DNA from: Sphingosinicella xenopeptidilytica
GTDB lineage: Bacteria > Pseudomonadota > Alphaproteobacteria > Sphingomonadales > Sphingomonadaceae
DNA length: 64,000 nt
Assembly (NCBI RefSeq): GCF_042676985.1
Contig: NZ_JBHTIK010000002.1
Location: 372,001-436,000, forward strand
Direction of reading: 5' to 3'
A program made the position numbers and the translations under genes. The notes under the pieces are model-generated. The model was not told the DNA's origin and did no database searches. It saw nothing but the letters and a program-made list of their open reading frames with translations. Within the stretch, counting starts at the first letter, position 1; each line of letters opens with the position of its first letter. Positions 48,249 to 57,242 of this stretch are shown here, one piece after another.

Positions 48249-48851
48249 ATGTTCACCGGCATCATCACCGACATCGGTACTGTCACCCGCATTGAAGCGC
48301 GCGGCGACACGCGGCTCACCATCGCCTGCGGCTACGACATGGCGGGGGTCGACATGGGCGCCTCCATCGCCTGTTCGGGCGTCTGCCTCACCGTGGTGGA
48401 CAAGGGCGCGGATTGGTTCGCCGTCGACGTGTCTGCCGAAACCCTCTCCAAAACCGCCGCGTCGCGCTGGCAGCAGGGCGCACGGCTCAACCTGGAACGC
48501 GCGCTCAAGGTCGGCGACGAACTCGGCGGCCATATCGTCACCGGCCATGTCGATGCCGTCGGCCGTGTCGAATCGGTCGAGGCAGTCGGCGACAGCCACA
48601 CGTTCCGCATCGCCGCTCCGAAAAGCGTCGCAGCGTTCATCGCGCCCAAGGGTTCGGTTGCGCTCGACGGCGTCTCGCTCACCGTGAACACGGTGGAGGA
48701 TACGACGGAAGGCATTGTCCTCTCGTTCAACCTGATCCCGCACAGCGCGGCGCACACCACGTTCGGCGGAGCCGGCGCAGGGGACGCGGTGAACATCGAG
48801 ATCGATGTGCTCGCCCGTTACATCGGCCGGATGCGCGACGTCGCGGCTTGA
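48249..48851 (+). CDS. ribE: Riboflavin synthase, alpha chain
   Basis: Dismutates two lumazines to riboflavin and its pyrimidine precursor. It has 200 residues in two similar barrel halves: MFTGIITDIGTVTRIEARG and ACSGVCLTVVDKGADWFAVD in the first, HIVTGHVDAVGRVESVEAVG and VALDGVSLTVNTVEDTTEGI in the second. The start lies nine bases after the ribD stop. In E. coli this gene is called ribC or ribE. Confidence 0.95.
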   Translation: MFTGIITDIGTVTRIEARGDTRLTIACGYDMAGVDMGASIACSGVCLTVVDKGADWFAVDVSAETLSKTAASRWQQGARLNLERALKVGDELGGHIVTGHVDAVGRVESVEAVGDSHTFRIAAPKSVAAFIAPKGSVALDGVSLTVNTVEDTTEGIVLSFNLIPHSAAHTTFGGAGAGDAVNIEIDVLARYIGRMRDVAA

Positions 48852-48880
48852 ACACAGGCCTGTGACAAATGGGTATTGCG

Positions 48881-48898
48881 ATCACATTTTAATGTGAT
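48881..48898. promoter_or_regulatory. Perfect inverted repeat just before the HTH-RibB gene
   Basis: ATCACATT, TT, AATGTGAT, an 8-2-8 palindrome. It ends 13 bases before the ATG at 48912 and lies 29 bases after the ribE stop. An operator here would block transcription or translation of the downstream gene. Because the encoded protein has an N-terminal HTH, it is a natural candidate for self-binding. Confidence 0.55.
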
Positions 48899-48911
48899 AC
48901 GCAGTTCCGCC

Positions 48912-50183
48912 ATGAGCCAGATCCTGATCGAAACGATTCGCGGCATCGTCTCCAAGGGCGATGTGTCGCGTTCCGGTCTCGCCCGCGCGGCGGGGCTTCA
49001 TGCCAACACGCTCCGCGACATCGATTCGCCCGAGTGGAACCCGACCGCCGAAACGCTCCGCAAGCTGGAGCTGTACATGGCGTCGAACAGCGACCGCCCG
49101 GCGCTCGTCCCCATCGAGGAGATCATCGAGGAGGCGCGCAACGGCCGCATGTTCATCCTCGTCGACGACGAGGACCGCGAGAACGAGGGTGACCTCATCA
49201 TCCCCGCGCAGATGGCGACGCCCGACGCGATCAACTTCATGGCGACGCACGGCCGCGGCCTCATCTGCCTCGCGATGACGAAGGCGCGCGTCGATCAGCT
49301 CGGCCTCGGCCTGATGAGCCGCCAGAACGGCACGCGGCACGAAACCGCCTTCACCGTCTCGATCGAAGCGAAGCAGGGCGTCACCACCGGCATTTCGGCG
49401 GCCGACCGCGCAAGAACGGTCGCGGTCGCGATCGATTCCGCGCGCGGCTCCGACGATATCGTCACGCCCGGCCATGTTTTCCCGCTCGTCGCGCGCGACG
49501 GCGGCGTGCTCGTGCGCACAGGCCATACCGAAGCGGCGGTGGACGTCGCGCGGCTCGCAGGGCTCAATCCTTCGGGCGTGATCTGCGAGATCATGAAGGA
49601 CGACGGCACGATGGCGCGCATGGACGATCTCGTCCCCTTCGCGCGTTTGCACGGTCTCAAGATGGGCACGATCCGCGATCTCATCGCCTATCGCCGCCGC
49701 CACGATCACCTCGTCGAGTGCGTCGCGCAGTCGCCGTTCACGTCGGACTACGGCGGGGACTGGCGGGTGCTTTCCTATCGCAACAGGATCGATGGTTCGG
49801 TCAACGTCGTGCTCCAGAAGGGCAAGGTCAGCGCCGACGAGCCGACGCTTGTGCGTATGCACGGCCTTTCGATCTTCTCGGACGTGCTCGGCCAGCCCGG
49901 TCCCCGAAAGCGCATCCTGCAGCGTTCGATGGAGGAGATCGGGCGCGCGGGTTCAGGTGTCATCGTGCTCCTGATCGCGCCGGAATCGAGTAGCCTGACG
50001 CGCGAGATCGCTGGCGAACGTGGCGGCGACATGGATCTGCGCTCCTACGGTATCGGTGCGCAGATCCTTGCCGATCTCGGCATCCATGACATGATCCTGC
50101 TCACCAATTCGCATCGCAACATCGTCGCGATCGAGGGCTATGGTATCAATGTCGTCGGCGAACGGCCCATTCCCACCAACTGA
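48912..50183 (+). CDS. ribB: HTH domain fused to RibB and a degenerate GTP cyclohydrolase II domain
   Basis: Protein of 423 residues. Residues about 16-56 look like an XRE-type helix-turn-helix (GDVSRSGLARAAGLHANTLR then DIDSPEWNPTAETLRKLELY). Residues about 65-275 are 3,4-dihydroxy-2-butanone 4-phosphate synthase: FILVDDEDRENEGDLIIPA, TPGHVFPLVARDGGVLVRTG, HTEAAVDVARLAGL. Residues about 285-420 are GTP cyclohydrolase II-like (VRMHGLSIFSDVLG) but lack the three zinc cysteines of the active enzyme, so this part is probably not a cyclohydrolase. Another GTP cyclohydrolase II would be needed elsewhere. The HTH suggests DNA binding or feedback control. Confidence 0.88.
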   Translation: MSQILIETIRGIVSKGDVSRSGLARAAGLHANTLRDIDSPEWNPTAETLRKLELYMASNSDRPALVPIEEIIEEARNGRMFILVDDEDRENEGDLIIPAQMATPDAINFMATHGRGLICLAMTKARVDQLGLGLMSRQNGTRHETAFTVSIEAKQGVTTGISAADRARTVAVAIDSARGSDDIVTPGHVFPLVARDGGVLVRTGHTEAAVDVARLAGLNPSGVICEIMKDDGTMARMDDLVPFARLHGLKMGTIRDLIAYRRRHDHLVECVAQSPFTSDYGGDWRVLSYRNRIDGSVNVVLQKGKVSADEPTLVRMHGLSIFSDVLGQPGPRKRILQRSMEEIGRAGSGVIVLLIAPESSSLTREIAGERGGDMDLRSYGIGAQILADLGIHDMILLTNSHRNIVAIEGYGINVVGERPIPTN

Positions 50184-50202
50184 GATTACGGAAAGGCCGG
50201 TC

Positions 50203-50622
50203 ATGGCACGCGTCCTCATCGTCGAAGCCCGTTTCTATGCCCACCTCAACGACATGCTGCTCGCCGGCACGCGCGCCGCGATCGAGGATGCGGGGCACAG
50301 CCACGAAACGATCACCGTTCCCGGTGCGCTCGAAATCCCGGGCGCCATCGCGCTCGCGGCCGAATCCGGTCGCTATGACGCGTTTGTCGGCATCGGCGTC
50401 GTCATCCGCGGCGAGACCTACCACTTCGAGATCGTGGCGGGCGAAAGCGCGCGCGGCCTGATGGCGCTGACGATGGATGGCCTCGCCGTGGGCAATGGCA
50501 TCCTCACCGTCGAGAACGAGGCGCAGGCGCTCGTCCGCGCCGATCCGAAGCAGAAGGACAAGGGCGGCGAGGCGGCGAAGGCGGCGCTCACGCTCCTCGA
50601 ACTCAAGAGCCGTTTCGGCTGA
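50203..50622 (+). CDS. ribH: 6,7-dimethyl-8-ribityllumazine synthase
   Basis: Condenses the RibB product with the RibD product to lumazine. It has 139 residues; the signature motifs are IVEARFYAHLNDMLLAGTR, ITVPGALEIPGAIALAAE, VGIGVVIRGETYHFEIVAGE and GNGILTVENEAQALVRA. GGAAAGG precedes the ATG. It lies 19 bases after the HTH-RibB gene. Confidence 0.95.
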   Translation: MARVLIVEARFYAHLNDMLLAGTRAAIEDAGHSHETITVPGALEIPGAIALAAESGRYDAFVGIGVVIRGETYHFEIVAGESARGLMALTMDGLAVGNGILTVENEAQALVRADPKQKDKGGEAAKAALTLLELKSRFG

Positions 50623-50636
50623 CACGTCTTTGGTGC

Positions 50637-50665
50637 TTGGGTTTCGAAGGCTGCGGCTCTACATA
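50637..50665 (+). promoter_or_regulatory. Candidate nusB promoter, leaderless type
   Basis: TTGGGT (50637-50642), a 17-base spacer, TACATA (50660-50665), then seven bases to the nusB ATG. No Shine-Dalgarno sequence is present in that gap. Confidence 0.4.
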
Positions 50666-50672
50666 GCGCGCC

Positions 50673-51146
50673 ATGTCCTCCAAGACCTCCTCCCCCAAGA
50701 CGAAAACGCAAAGACCGTCCCGCGCGACAGCGCGTCTCGCCGCCGTTCAGGCGCTCTACCAGCGCGAGATGTCGGGCGATACGATCCCCAAGCTGCTGCG
50801 CGAATTCCATGAACACCGCCTCGGCCGCACCATCGAGGATACGGCCTTCGCCCCCGCCGACGCGGACTTCTTTGATGATCTCGTCTCCGGCGTTGCCGCG
50901 CGCGAGGCGGAGATCGACGAGCGCATCGCGGGCGCACTCGCCGAAGGCTGGACGCTCGACCGGCTCGACCGGCCGATGCGCCAGATCCTGCGCTGCGGCG
51001 TCTATGAACTCGTCGCCCGTCTCGATGTGCCGCGTGCCGCCGCGATCAGCGAATATGTGGATGTCGCGAAGGCGTTCTACGAAGCACGCGAGGCCGGTTT
51101 CGTGAACGGTCTTCTCGATCGCATCGCGAAGGACGTGCGCGAATAG
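50673..51146 (+). CDS. nusB: Transcription antitermination factor NusB
   Basis: With NusE (S10) it binds boxA RNA in rRNA antitermination. It has 157 residues: RATARLAAVQALYQREMSGD, ADADFFDDLVSGVAAREAEI, LDRLDRPMRQILRCGVYELV and DVPRAAAISEYVDVAKAFYE. The Lys-rich first 20 residues are disordered. The position after ribH is conserved in many bacteria, and a promoter of its own seems to lie upstream. Confidence 0.95.
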   Translation: MSSKTSSPKTKTQRPSRATARLAAVQALYQREMSGDTIPKLLREFHEHRLGRTIEDTAFAPADADFFDDLVSGVAAREAEIDERIAGALAEGWTLDRLDRPMRQILRCGVYELVARLDVPRAAAISEYVDVAKAFYEAREAGFVNGLLDRIAKDVRE

Positions 51147-51169
51147 CGCGCCCGCGCTACCAAGGCGAA

Positions 51170-52126
51170 ATGCGCGAAGGCGAAATCATCGAACGGCTGC
51201 TGCGTCCGATCGCGACGCATACCGCCGCGCGCGGTCTTGCCGATGATGCGGCAGTGTGGTCGCCGCCGATGGGCCGTGAACTCGTGCTCACCCACGACGT
51301 CATCGCCGAAGGCGTCCACTATCTCGGCACGGATGATCCTTCCGACATCGCGTGGAAGCTCGTTGCCGTGAACCTCTCCGATCTCGCCGCCAAGGGCGCC
51401 GAGCCTGCGGGCGTGCTCATCGGCCTCGGCCTTGCGCGGCCGGATGACGCGTGGCTCGAACGCTTCGCATCGGGCCTCGCCCGCGTGCTCGCCGAACACG
51501 GCACTGCGCTCTTCGGCGGCGACACGACGACCGGCGCCGCGTCGGCGGTGCTGGGCTGCACGGCGATCGGCCATGTGCCGCGCGGGCAATCGTTGTCGCG
51601 CACTGGCGCGCGGCCGGGTGACGATCTCTACGTGACCGGTACGATCGGCGACGCTGGTCTCGGCCTCGCTATCGCGCGCGGCGAAGCGCCCGCCGAGCCC
51701 GCGCTGCTCCGCCGCTACCGGCTGCCCGTTCCGCGTCTTGCGATGGGGCAGGGGCTTGCCGCCGCGGGCGCGCACGCGGCGATGGACGTGTCGGACGGCC
51801 TCCTCATCGATGCCTCGCGCATGGCGAAGGCATCGGGCGTGCGTATCGAGATCACGCTTGCCGATGTACCGCTCTCGGAAGCCGCCGCCGCGCGCCTCGC
51901 GCCGGGCGATGCGGGCCGGCTCGCCGCGGCGACTGCGGGGGACGACTACGAACTGCTGATCGCTGCGCCGCCGGAAAGCCGCGCTGCGCTCTTAACGCTT
52001 TCAGAAGCCGCACGGCTTAGGCTCACGCGTGTCGGCCGCGTGGAGGCCGGCGAGGGGTTTTCGGTGATCGGCGAGGGCGGCACGCCCGTGCCGGTGCCGC
52101 GTCTGGGGTATGAGCATGGGGCATGA
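51170..52126 (+). CDS. thiL: Thiamine-monophosphate kinase
   Basis: Phosphorylates thiamine phosphate to the diphosphate cofactor. It has 318 residues of the AIR-synthase-like fold: LADDAAVWSPPMGRELVLTH, DVIAEGVHYLGTDDPSDIAW, KLVAVNLSDLAAKGAEPAGV, LFGGDTTTGAASAVLGCTAI, and AMDVSDGLLIDASRMAKASG. The order nusB-thiL is widely conserved. The start is the ATG at 51170. Confidence 0.95.
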   Translation: MREGEIIERLLRPIATHTAARGLADDAAVWSPPMGRELVLTHDVIAEGVHYLGTDDPSDIAWKLVAVNLSDLAAKGAEPAGVLIGLGLARPDDAWLERFASGLARVLAEHGTALFGGDTTTGAASAVLGCTAIGHVPRGQSLSRTGARPGDDLYVTGTIGDAGLGLAIARGEAPAEPALLRRYRLPVPRLAMGQGLAAAGAHAAMDVSDGLLIDASRMAKASGVRIEITLADVPLSEAAAARLAPGDAGRLAAATAGDDYELLIAAPPESRAALLTLSEAARLRLTRVGRVEAGEGFSVIGEGGTPVPVPRLGYEHGA

Positions 52127-52550
52127 AGCGCGGCAGGGAAGGCGCACGCTGCTGGCGGGCTTCGCCGGCGCGCTGCTCGGCGTGCTTGTCACTGCGAGCG
52201 TGCTCGGTGGCGAAACCTTTCGTCGGCAAACGGCGGAGGCATCCGATATCGCCTATGTCCCTTTGGAACGCATGACTCTGCCGGTAATGGGTGCGTCCGG
52301 CCCGCAAGGCTACGTCGTCGTCGCGTTCACGCTGGAGGTGCCGCGCACCCGCCGCGCCTGGGTTCGCGATCGTGTGCCGGAGGTGCGCCACGCGGTGAAT
52401 ACAGCGGCGTGGCAGTCCGGTCTCGTTGCCGAAAATGCCGATCGGCTCGACATCGAAGCAATGCGTGCGGCGCTGCTCGTCGCGGCACGCTCCGCGCTTG
52501 GCCCGTCAAACGTCCGGCAGGTCCGCATTCTAACGGCGGTTCCTGTCTGA
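52110..52550 (+). CDS. Uncharacterised membrane-anchored protein, FliL-like pattern
   Basis: Protein of 146 residues. One N-terminal membrane helix (about 13-34, LLAGFAGALLGVLVTASVLG) is followed by a periplasmic domain. The strand GYVVVAFTLEVPRTRRAWVR and the helix VRDRVPEVRHAVNTAAWQSG recall the FliL fold, but the sequence is too short and diverged to be sure, and no flagellar gene is nearby. It overlaps the thiL end by 17 bases in another frame. An ATG two codons later (52116) is equally possible. Confidence 0.65.
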   Translation: MSMGHEARQGRRTLLAGFAGALLGVLVTASVLGGETFRRQTAEASDIAYVPLERMTLPVMGASGPQGYVVVAFTLEVPRTRRAWVRDRVPEVRHAVNTAAWQSGLVAENADRLDIEAMRAALLVAARSALGPSNVRQVRILTAVPV

Positions 52551-52672
52551 AATCCGCGGCTTGCCTGTTGCCATTCCATTTGCAATGCTCCGCCCCGACA
52601 TAAAGTCAAACTTGGGGAAACGCGCCTGCCTGCCTGGCAAGGGCGGGTAAGGCGAGCAGCAGGGGTTCGTTC

Positions 52673-54760
<2,088 letters not shown>

Positions 54761-54785
54761 TCCGCGCTTCAGCGCAAACAAAAAG

Positions 54786-54818
54786 CCCCGCCGGATCGTT
54801 CCGGCGGGGTTCTTTTTT
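54786..54818. terminator. Bidirectional intrinsic terminator between hppA and bamE
   Basis: CCCCGCCGGA, TCGT, TCCGGCGGGG, then TTCTTTTTT: a perfect ten-base GC-rich stem with a T-run on the plus strand. On the minus strand the stem is followed by CTTTTTGTTTG, so it can also end bamE transcripts, whose gene stops at 54841. Confidence 0.92.
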
Positions 54819-54840
54819 GCCCTTGGACGGGAAGGGTGGC

Positions 54841-55299
54841 TTACTGGTCTCGGCTCGGGCCGGGGGCCACGGCGCCGACGGCGCCGATGTTGCCGAAGAT
54901 GTCCTCGAAGAAGCCCGAGTCGCGGCCATAGACCGGCGTCTTGTCGCCGGACGGCATCACTTGAACGATCTGGGCGAGCGTCTGGTCGCGGTTGACGGCG
55001 GTGACGTTGCCCGCACTGTCAAAGGTGATCTTCAGCATGTCCTGCGATGTCGGCTTCGATGGCAGGAAGGCGAGCTGGCTTGTCGTGCGGGCGAGATAGT
55101 ACCAGCTGTTCTCGTCCCACTTGGAAACGAAGGTCGGGCGGCCCAGCGTCTTTTCAACCGAGGCGCGATTATCCACGCCCGGCGAGATCGCGGCGATCAG
55201 TTCCTGATCGGCGAGGAAGCCCTGCCGGTCGGTGATCCGCGTGCACGCGCCGAGCGCGACAACGATCGCAAGCGTTCCGACAACCCGTTTCACCGACAT
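54841..55299 (-). CDS. bamE: BamE/SmpA outer membrane lipoprotein
   Basis: Accessory lipoprotein of the Bam machine that folds outer membrane proteins. It has 152 residues: lipoprotein signal with lipobox LGAC (VVALGACTR), then the SmpA/OmlA fold with VDNRASVEKTLGRPTFVSKW and NSWYYLARTTSQLAFLPSK. AGGAG lies six bases before the ATG at 55299. Divergent from the Cbp3 homologue. Confidence 0.9.
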   Translation of the reverse strand: MSVKRVVGTLAIVVALGACTRITDRQGFLADQELIAAISPGVDNRASVEKTLGRPTFVSKWDENSWYYLARTTSQLAFLPSKPTSQDMLKITFDSAGNVTAVNRDQTLAQIVQVMPSGDKTPVYGRDSGFFEDIFGNIGAVGAVAPGPSRDQ

Positions 55300-55435
55300 G
55301 AACACTCCTGACCTTGGCAGAGGCCTCGCGCATTGACCTCGCGGCCTCGCCACTCAATATGCATGTTGCCGCGGCCCCGCAAGCTGGAGCCGCGCCTCTT
55401 TCGCTAGCGCATACGGGATGAAACGAGACTGAACC

Positions 55436-55951
55436 ATGTTGAAATGGCTGCAAAGGCGAAATGCCGGGACCGATGGAGAGGTGCGCGCGGCGGAACTCTA
55501 TGACGAGATCGTCGCGGTGGCGCGCCGGCCGGACTGGTACGTCGAGGGCGGCGTGCCCGACAGCATCGATGGCCGTTTCGACATGGTCGTGCTGGCGCTG
55601 TCGCTGCTGCTCGTGCGGCTCGAACGCGATGCGGACGATGCGCGCGCGCGGGCGCTCTCAAGCCTGCTCGTCGAGCGCTTCGCGGCGGACATGGATGGCA
55701 GCTTCCGCGAGATCGGCATCGGCGACATGGTGATCGGCAAGCACATGGGCCGCGCGATGCAGGCGCTCGGCGGCCGGCTCGGCAGCTATCGCGAGGCGCT
55801 CGCTGCCGATGCCGATGCCGCCTTGCTGAGCGCGGCGCTCGCCCGCAACGTGCTGCGCGGCGAGGATGCCGCGCCGGACTGGCTGGGTGCGCGCGTGCGC
55901 GAGGAATGGGCACGCTGCACCGCGCGGCCGCTTTCGGAGATTCTGGGATGA
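55436..55951 (+). CDS. Ubiquinol-cytochrome c chaperone (Cbp3/UQCC1 family)
   Basis: Protein of 171 residues matching the alphaproteobacterial form of mitochondrial Cbp3, which helps assemble cytochrome b of complex III. Typical parts are YDEIVAVARRPDWYVEGGVP, DSIDGRFDMVVLALSLLLVR and MDGSFREIGIGDMVIGKHMG. The stop overlaps the next ATG. The bc1 genes are not in the window. Confidence 0.9.
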   Translation: MLKWLQRRNAGTDGEVRAAELYDEIVAVARRPDWYVEGGVPDSIDGRFDMVVLALSLLLVRLERDADDARARALSSLLVERFAADMDGSFREIGIGDMVIGKHMGRAMQALGGRLGSYREALAADADAALLSAALARNVLRGEDAAPDWLGARVREEWARCTARPLSEILG

Positions 55952-56475
55952 GCGAATTCGTGAGGCTGCTCACTCTCGACGAGGTCGGCGCGGGCGTTGA
56001 ACGCCGGATTGCGGCGAACGTGGAAGAGCGTGCGGCGCTCGCTGCGCGGTTCGATCTTCGCGCGCTGGATCGGCTGGAAGCGGCGCTGACCGCGGCGCCC
56101 GCCCCCGGCGGCGTGCGTGTGACGGGCCGGGTCGAGGGCGATGCCGTGCAGGCCTGCGTCACTTCGGGCGAGGATGTCCCGGCGCGGATCGATGAGCCTG
56201 TCGAGCTGTTGTTCCTCCACGACCTCGGGCAGGGCGAGGAGATCGAACTTCACGAAGGGGACTGCGACGTGCTGCCCATCGAGGGGCGAAGCATAGACCT
56301 CGGCGAGGTTGCGGCGCAGACCTTCGGTCTCGCGCTTGATCCATACCCGCACGCGGATGCCGAAGTGCTTGCCGCCGCGCGGCGGCGTCTGCTCAGCGAA
56401 GAGGAAGCGGCGGAGCGCGAGGCTGCGGAAAAGGTGCAGGCAAATCCGTTCGCTGCGCTGAAGCGCAACAGCTGA
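55948..56475 (+). CDS. DUF177/YceD family protein
   Basis: Protein of 175 residues. The YceD family is tied to ribosomal protein L32 and 23S rRNA accumulation in other bacteria. Family segments: RVEGDAVQACVTSGEDVPAR, IEGRSIDLGEVAAQTFGLAL and PHADAEVLAAARRRLLSEEE, with a C-terminal NPFAALKR. The ATG at 55948 overlaps the stop of the Cbp3 homologue. rpmF does not follow it here. Confidence 0.88.
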   Translation: MSEFVRLLTLDEVGAGVERRIAANVEERAALAARFDLRALDRLEAALTAAPAPGGVRVTGRVEGDAVQACVTSGEDVPARIDEPVELLFLHDLGQGEEIELHEGDCDVLPIEGRSIDLGEVAAQTFGLALDPYPHADAEVLAAARRRLLSEEEAAEREAAEKVQANPFAALKRNS

Positions 56476-56541
56476 AAAAGGAGTGCAAGACCGGGAAGTT
56501 TTGCCCCCCGGCCTTGCTTGAGATCAGAGACTGGGAACTCT

Positions 56542-56569
56542 GTTGTGGGCGAGAGCCGTTGCCCACAAC
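56542..56569. other. Strong hairpin in the DUF177-ssb intergenic region
   Basis: GTTGTGGGC, ten bases, GCCCACAAC: a perfect nine-base stem 66 bases after the DUF177 stop. GCTTTC follows, so it is only a weak terminator candidate for the plus strand. It sits in a 230-base gap between convergent genes that otherwise holds only the ssb terminator, so a small RNA is possible. Confidence 0.45.
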
Positions 56570-56644
56570 GCTTTCATTGCAAGCCGCGTGCCAGCGAGGG
56601 TCGTGCGTCCTTTCATCGAACGGCGCCAACCCCTTGTATAGTTA

Positions 56645-56673
56645 ACGAAAAGGGCGCCCGAACGGACGCCCCT
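56645..56673 (-). terminator. Intrinsic terminator of ssb
   Basis: On the minus strand GGGCGTCC, GTTC, GGGCGCCC, then TTTTCGTT. The eight-base stem has one G-T wobble and a four-base loop. It begins about 33 bases after the ssb stop codon. Confidence 0.75.
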
Positions 56674-56705
56674 TCAAACTGTAAACGGTGCCGACAGCCA
56701 AGCGA

Positions 56706-57218
56706 TCAGAACGGCACGTCGTCGTCGAGATCGTCGTCGAAGCTCGGCCGGCTGCCCTGGCGCGATCCGCCGCCGCCACCGCCGCTTCCACCACCGAAGC
56801 CGCCGCCCGATCCACCACCGGATCCGCCGCCGCCGCCATAGTTGCCGCCGCCACCGCCACCTTCGCCGCGGCCGTCGAGCAGCGTCAGTTCACCGCGGAA
56901 GCGCTGCAATACGATCTCGGTCGTGTAGCGGTCCTGTCCGGACTGGTCCTGCCACTTGCGGGTCTGGAGCTGGCCTTCGACATAGACCTTGCTGCCCTTA
57001 CGCAGATACTGCTCGGCGACTCGCGCAAGGTTCTCGTTGAAGATCACGACAGTGTGCCACTCGGTCTTCTCGCGGCGCTCGCCGCTCGCCTTGTCCGTCC
57101 AGTTCTCGGAGGTGGCGATGCGCATGTTCACGACCTTGCCGCCGCTGCCCATCGTACGCGTTTCCGGGTCTGCGCCGAGATTGCCGATCAGAATGACCTT
57201 GTTGACGCTGCCCGCCAT
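56706..57218 (-). CDS. ssb: Single-stranded DNA-binding protein
   Basis: Binds single-stranded DNA as a tetramer in replication and repair. It has 170 residues. The OB fold covers about 1-110 (VNKVILIGNLGADPETRTMG, EWHTVVIFNENLARVAEQYL, RKGSKVYVEGQLQTRKW). A long Gly-rich linker (about 118-152) leads to the acidic tip FDDDLDDDVPF that recruits partner proteins. The ATG at 57218 gives the normal N-terminus MAGSVNKVILIGNLG. Confidence 0.97.
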   Translation of the reverse strand: MAGSVNKVILIGNLGADPETRTMGSGGKVVNMRIATSENWTDKASGERREKTEWHTVVIFNENLARVAEQYLRKGSKVYVEGQLQTRKWQDQSGQDRYTTEIVLQRFRGELTLLDGRGEGGGGGGNYGGGGGSGGGSGGGFGGGSGGGGGGSRQGSRPSFDDDLDDDVPF

Positions 57219-57242
57219 GCTTTTCCCTTGTTCGCGTGGGAA

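Noticed and set aside
47250..50622. FMN riboswitch for the riboflavin genes
   Set aside because: I looked before ribD, ribE, ribB and ribH for the conserved RFN helices. The gaps are too short or overlapping, and none carries the motif.
52551..52672. Riboswitch or attenuator in the hppA leader
   Set aside because: No terminator-like hairpin or recognisable aptamer is visible; only a plain leader.
56534..56560. Third EcfG-like promoter (GGAAC ... CGTT)
   Set aside because: The spacer is 18 bases, longer than the 16-17 norm, it overlaps a hairpin, and no plus-strand gene lies downstream before the ssb terminator.
56770..56870. GGC/CCG-rich repeats near the end of ssb
   Set aside because: They encode the Gly-rich linker of SSB, which is normal for the family.
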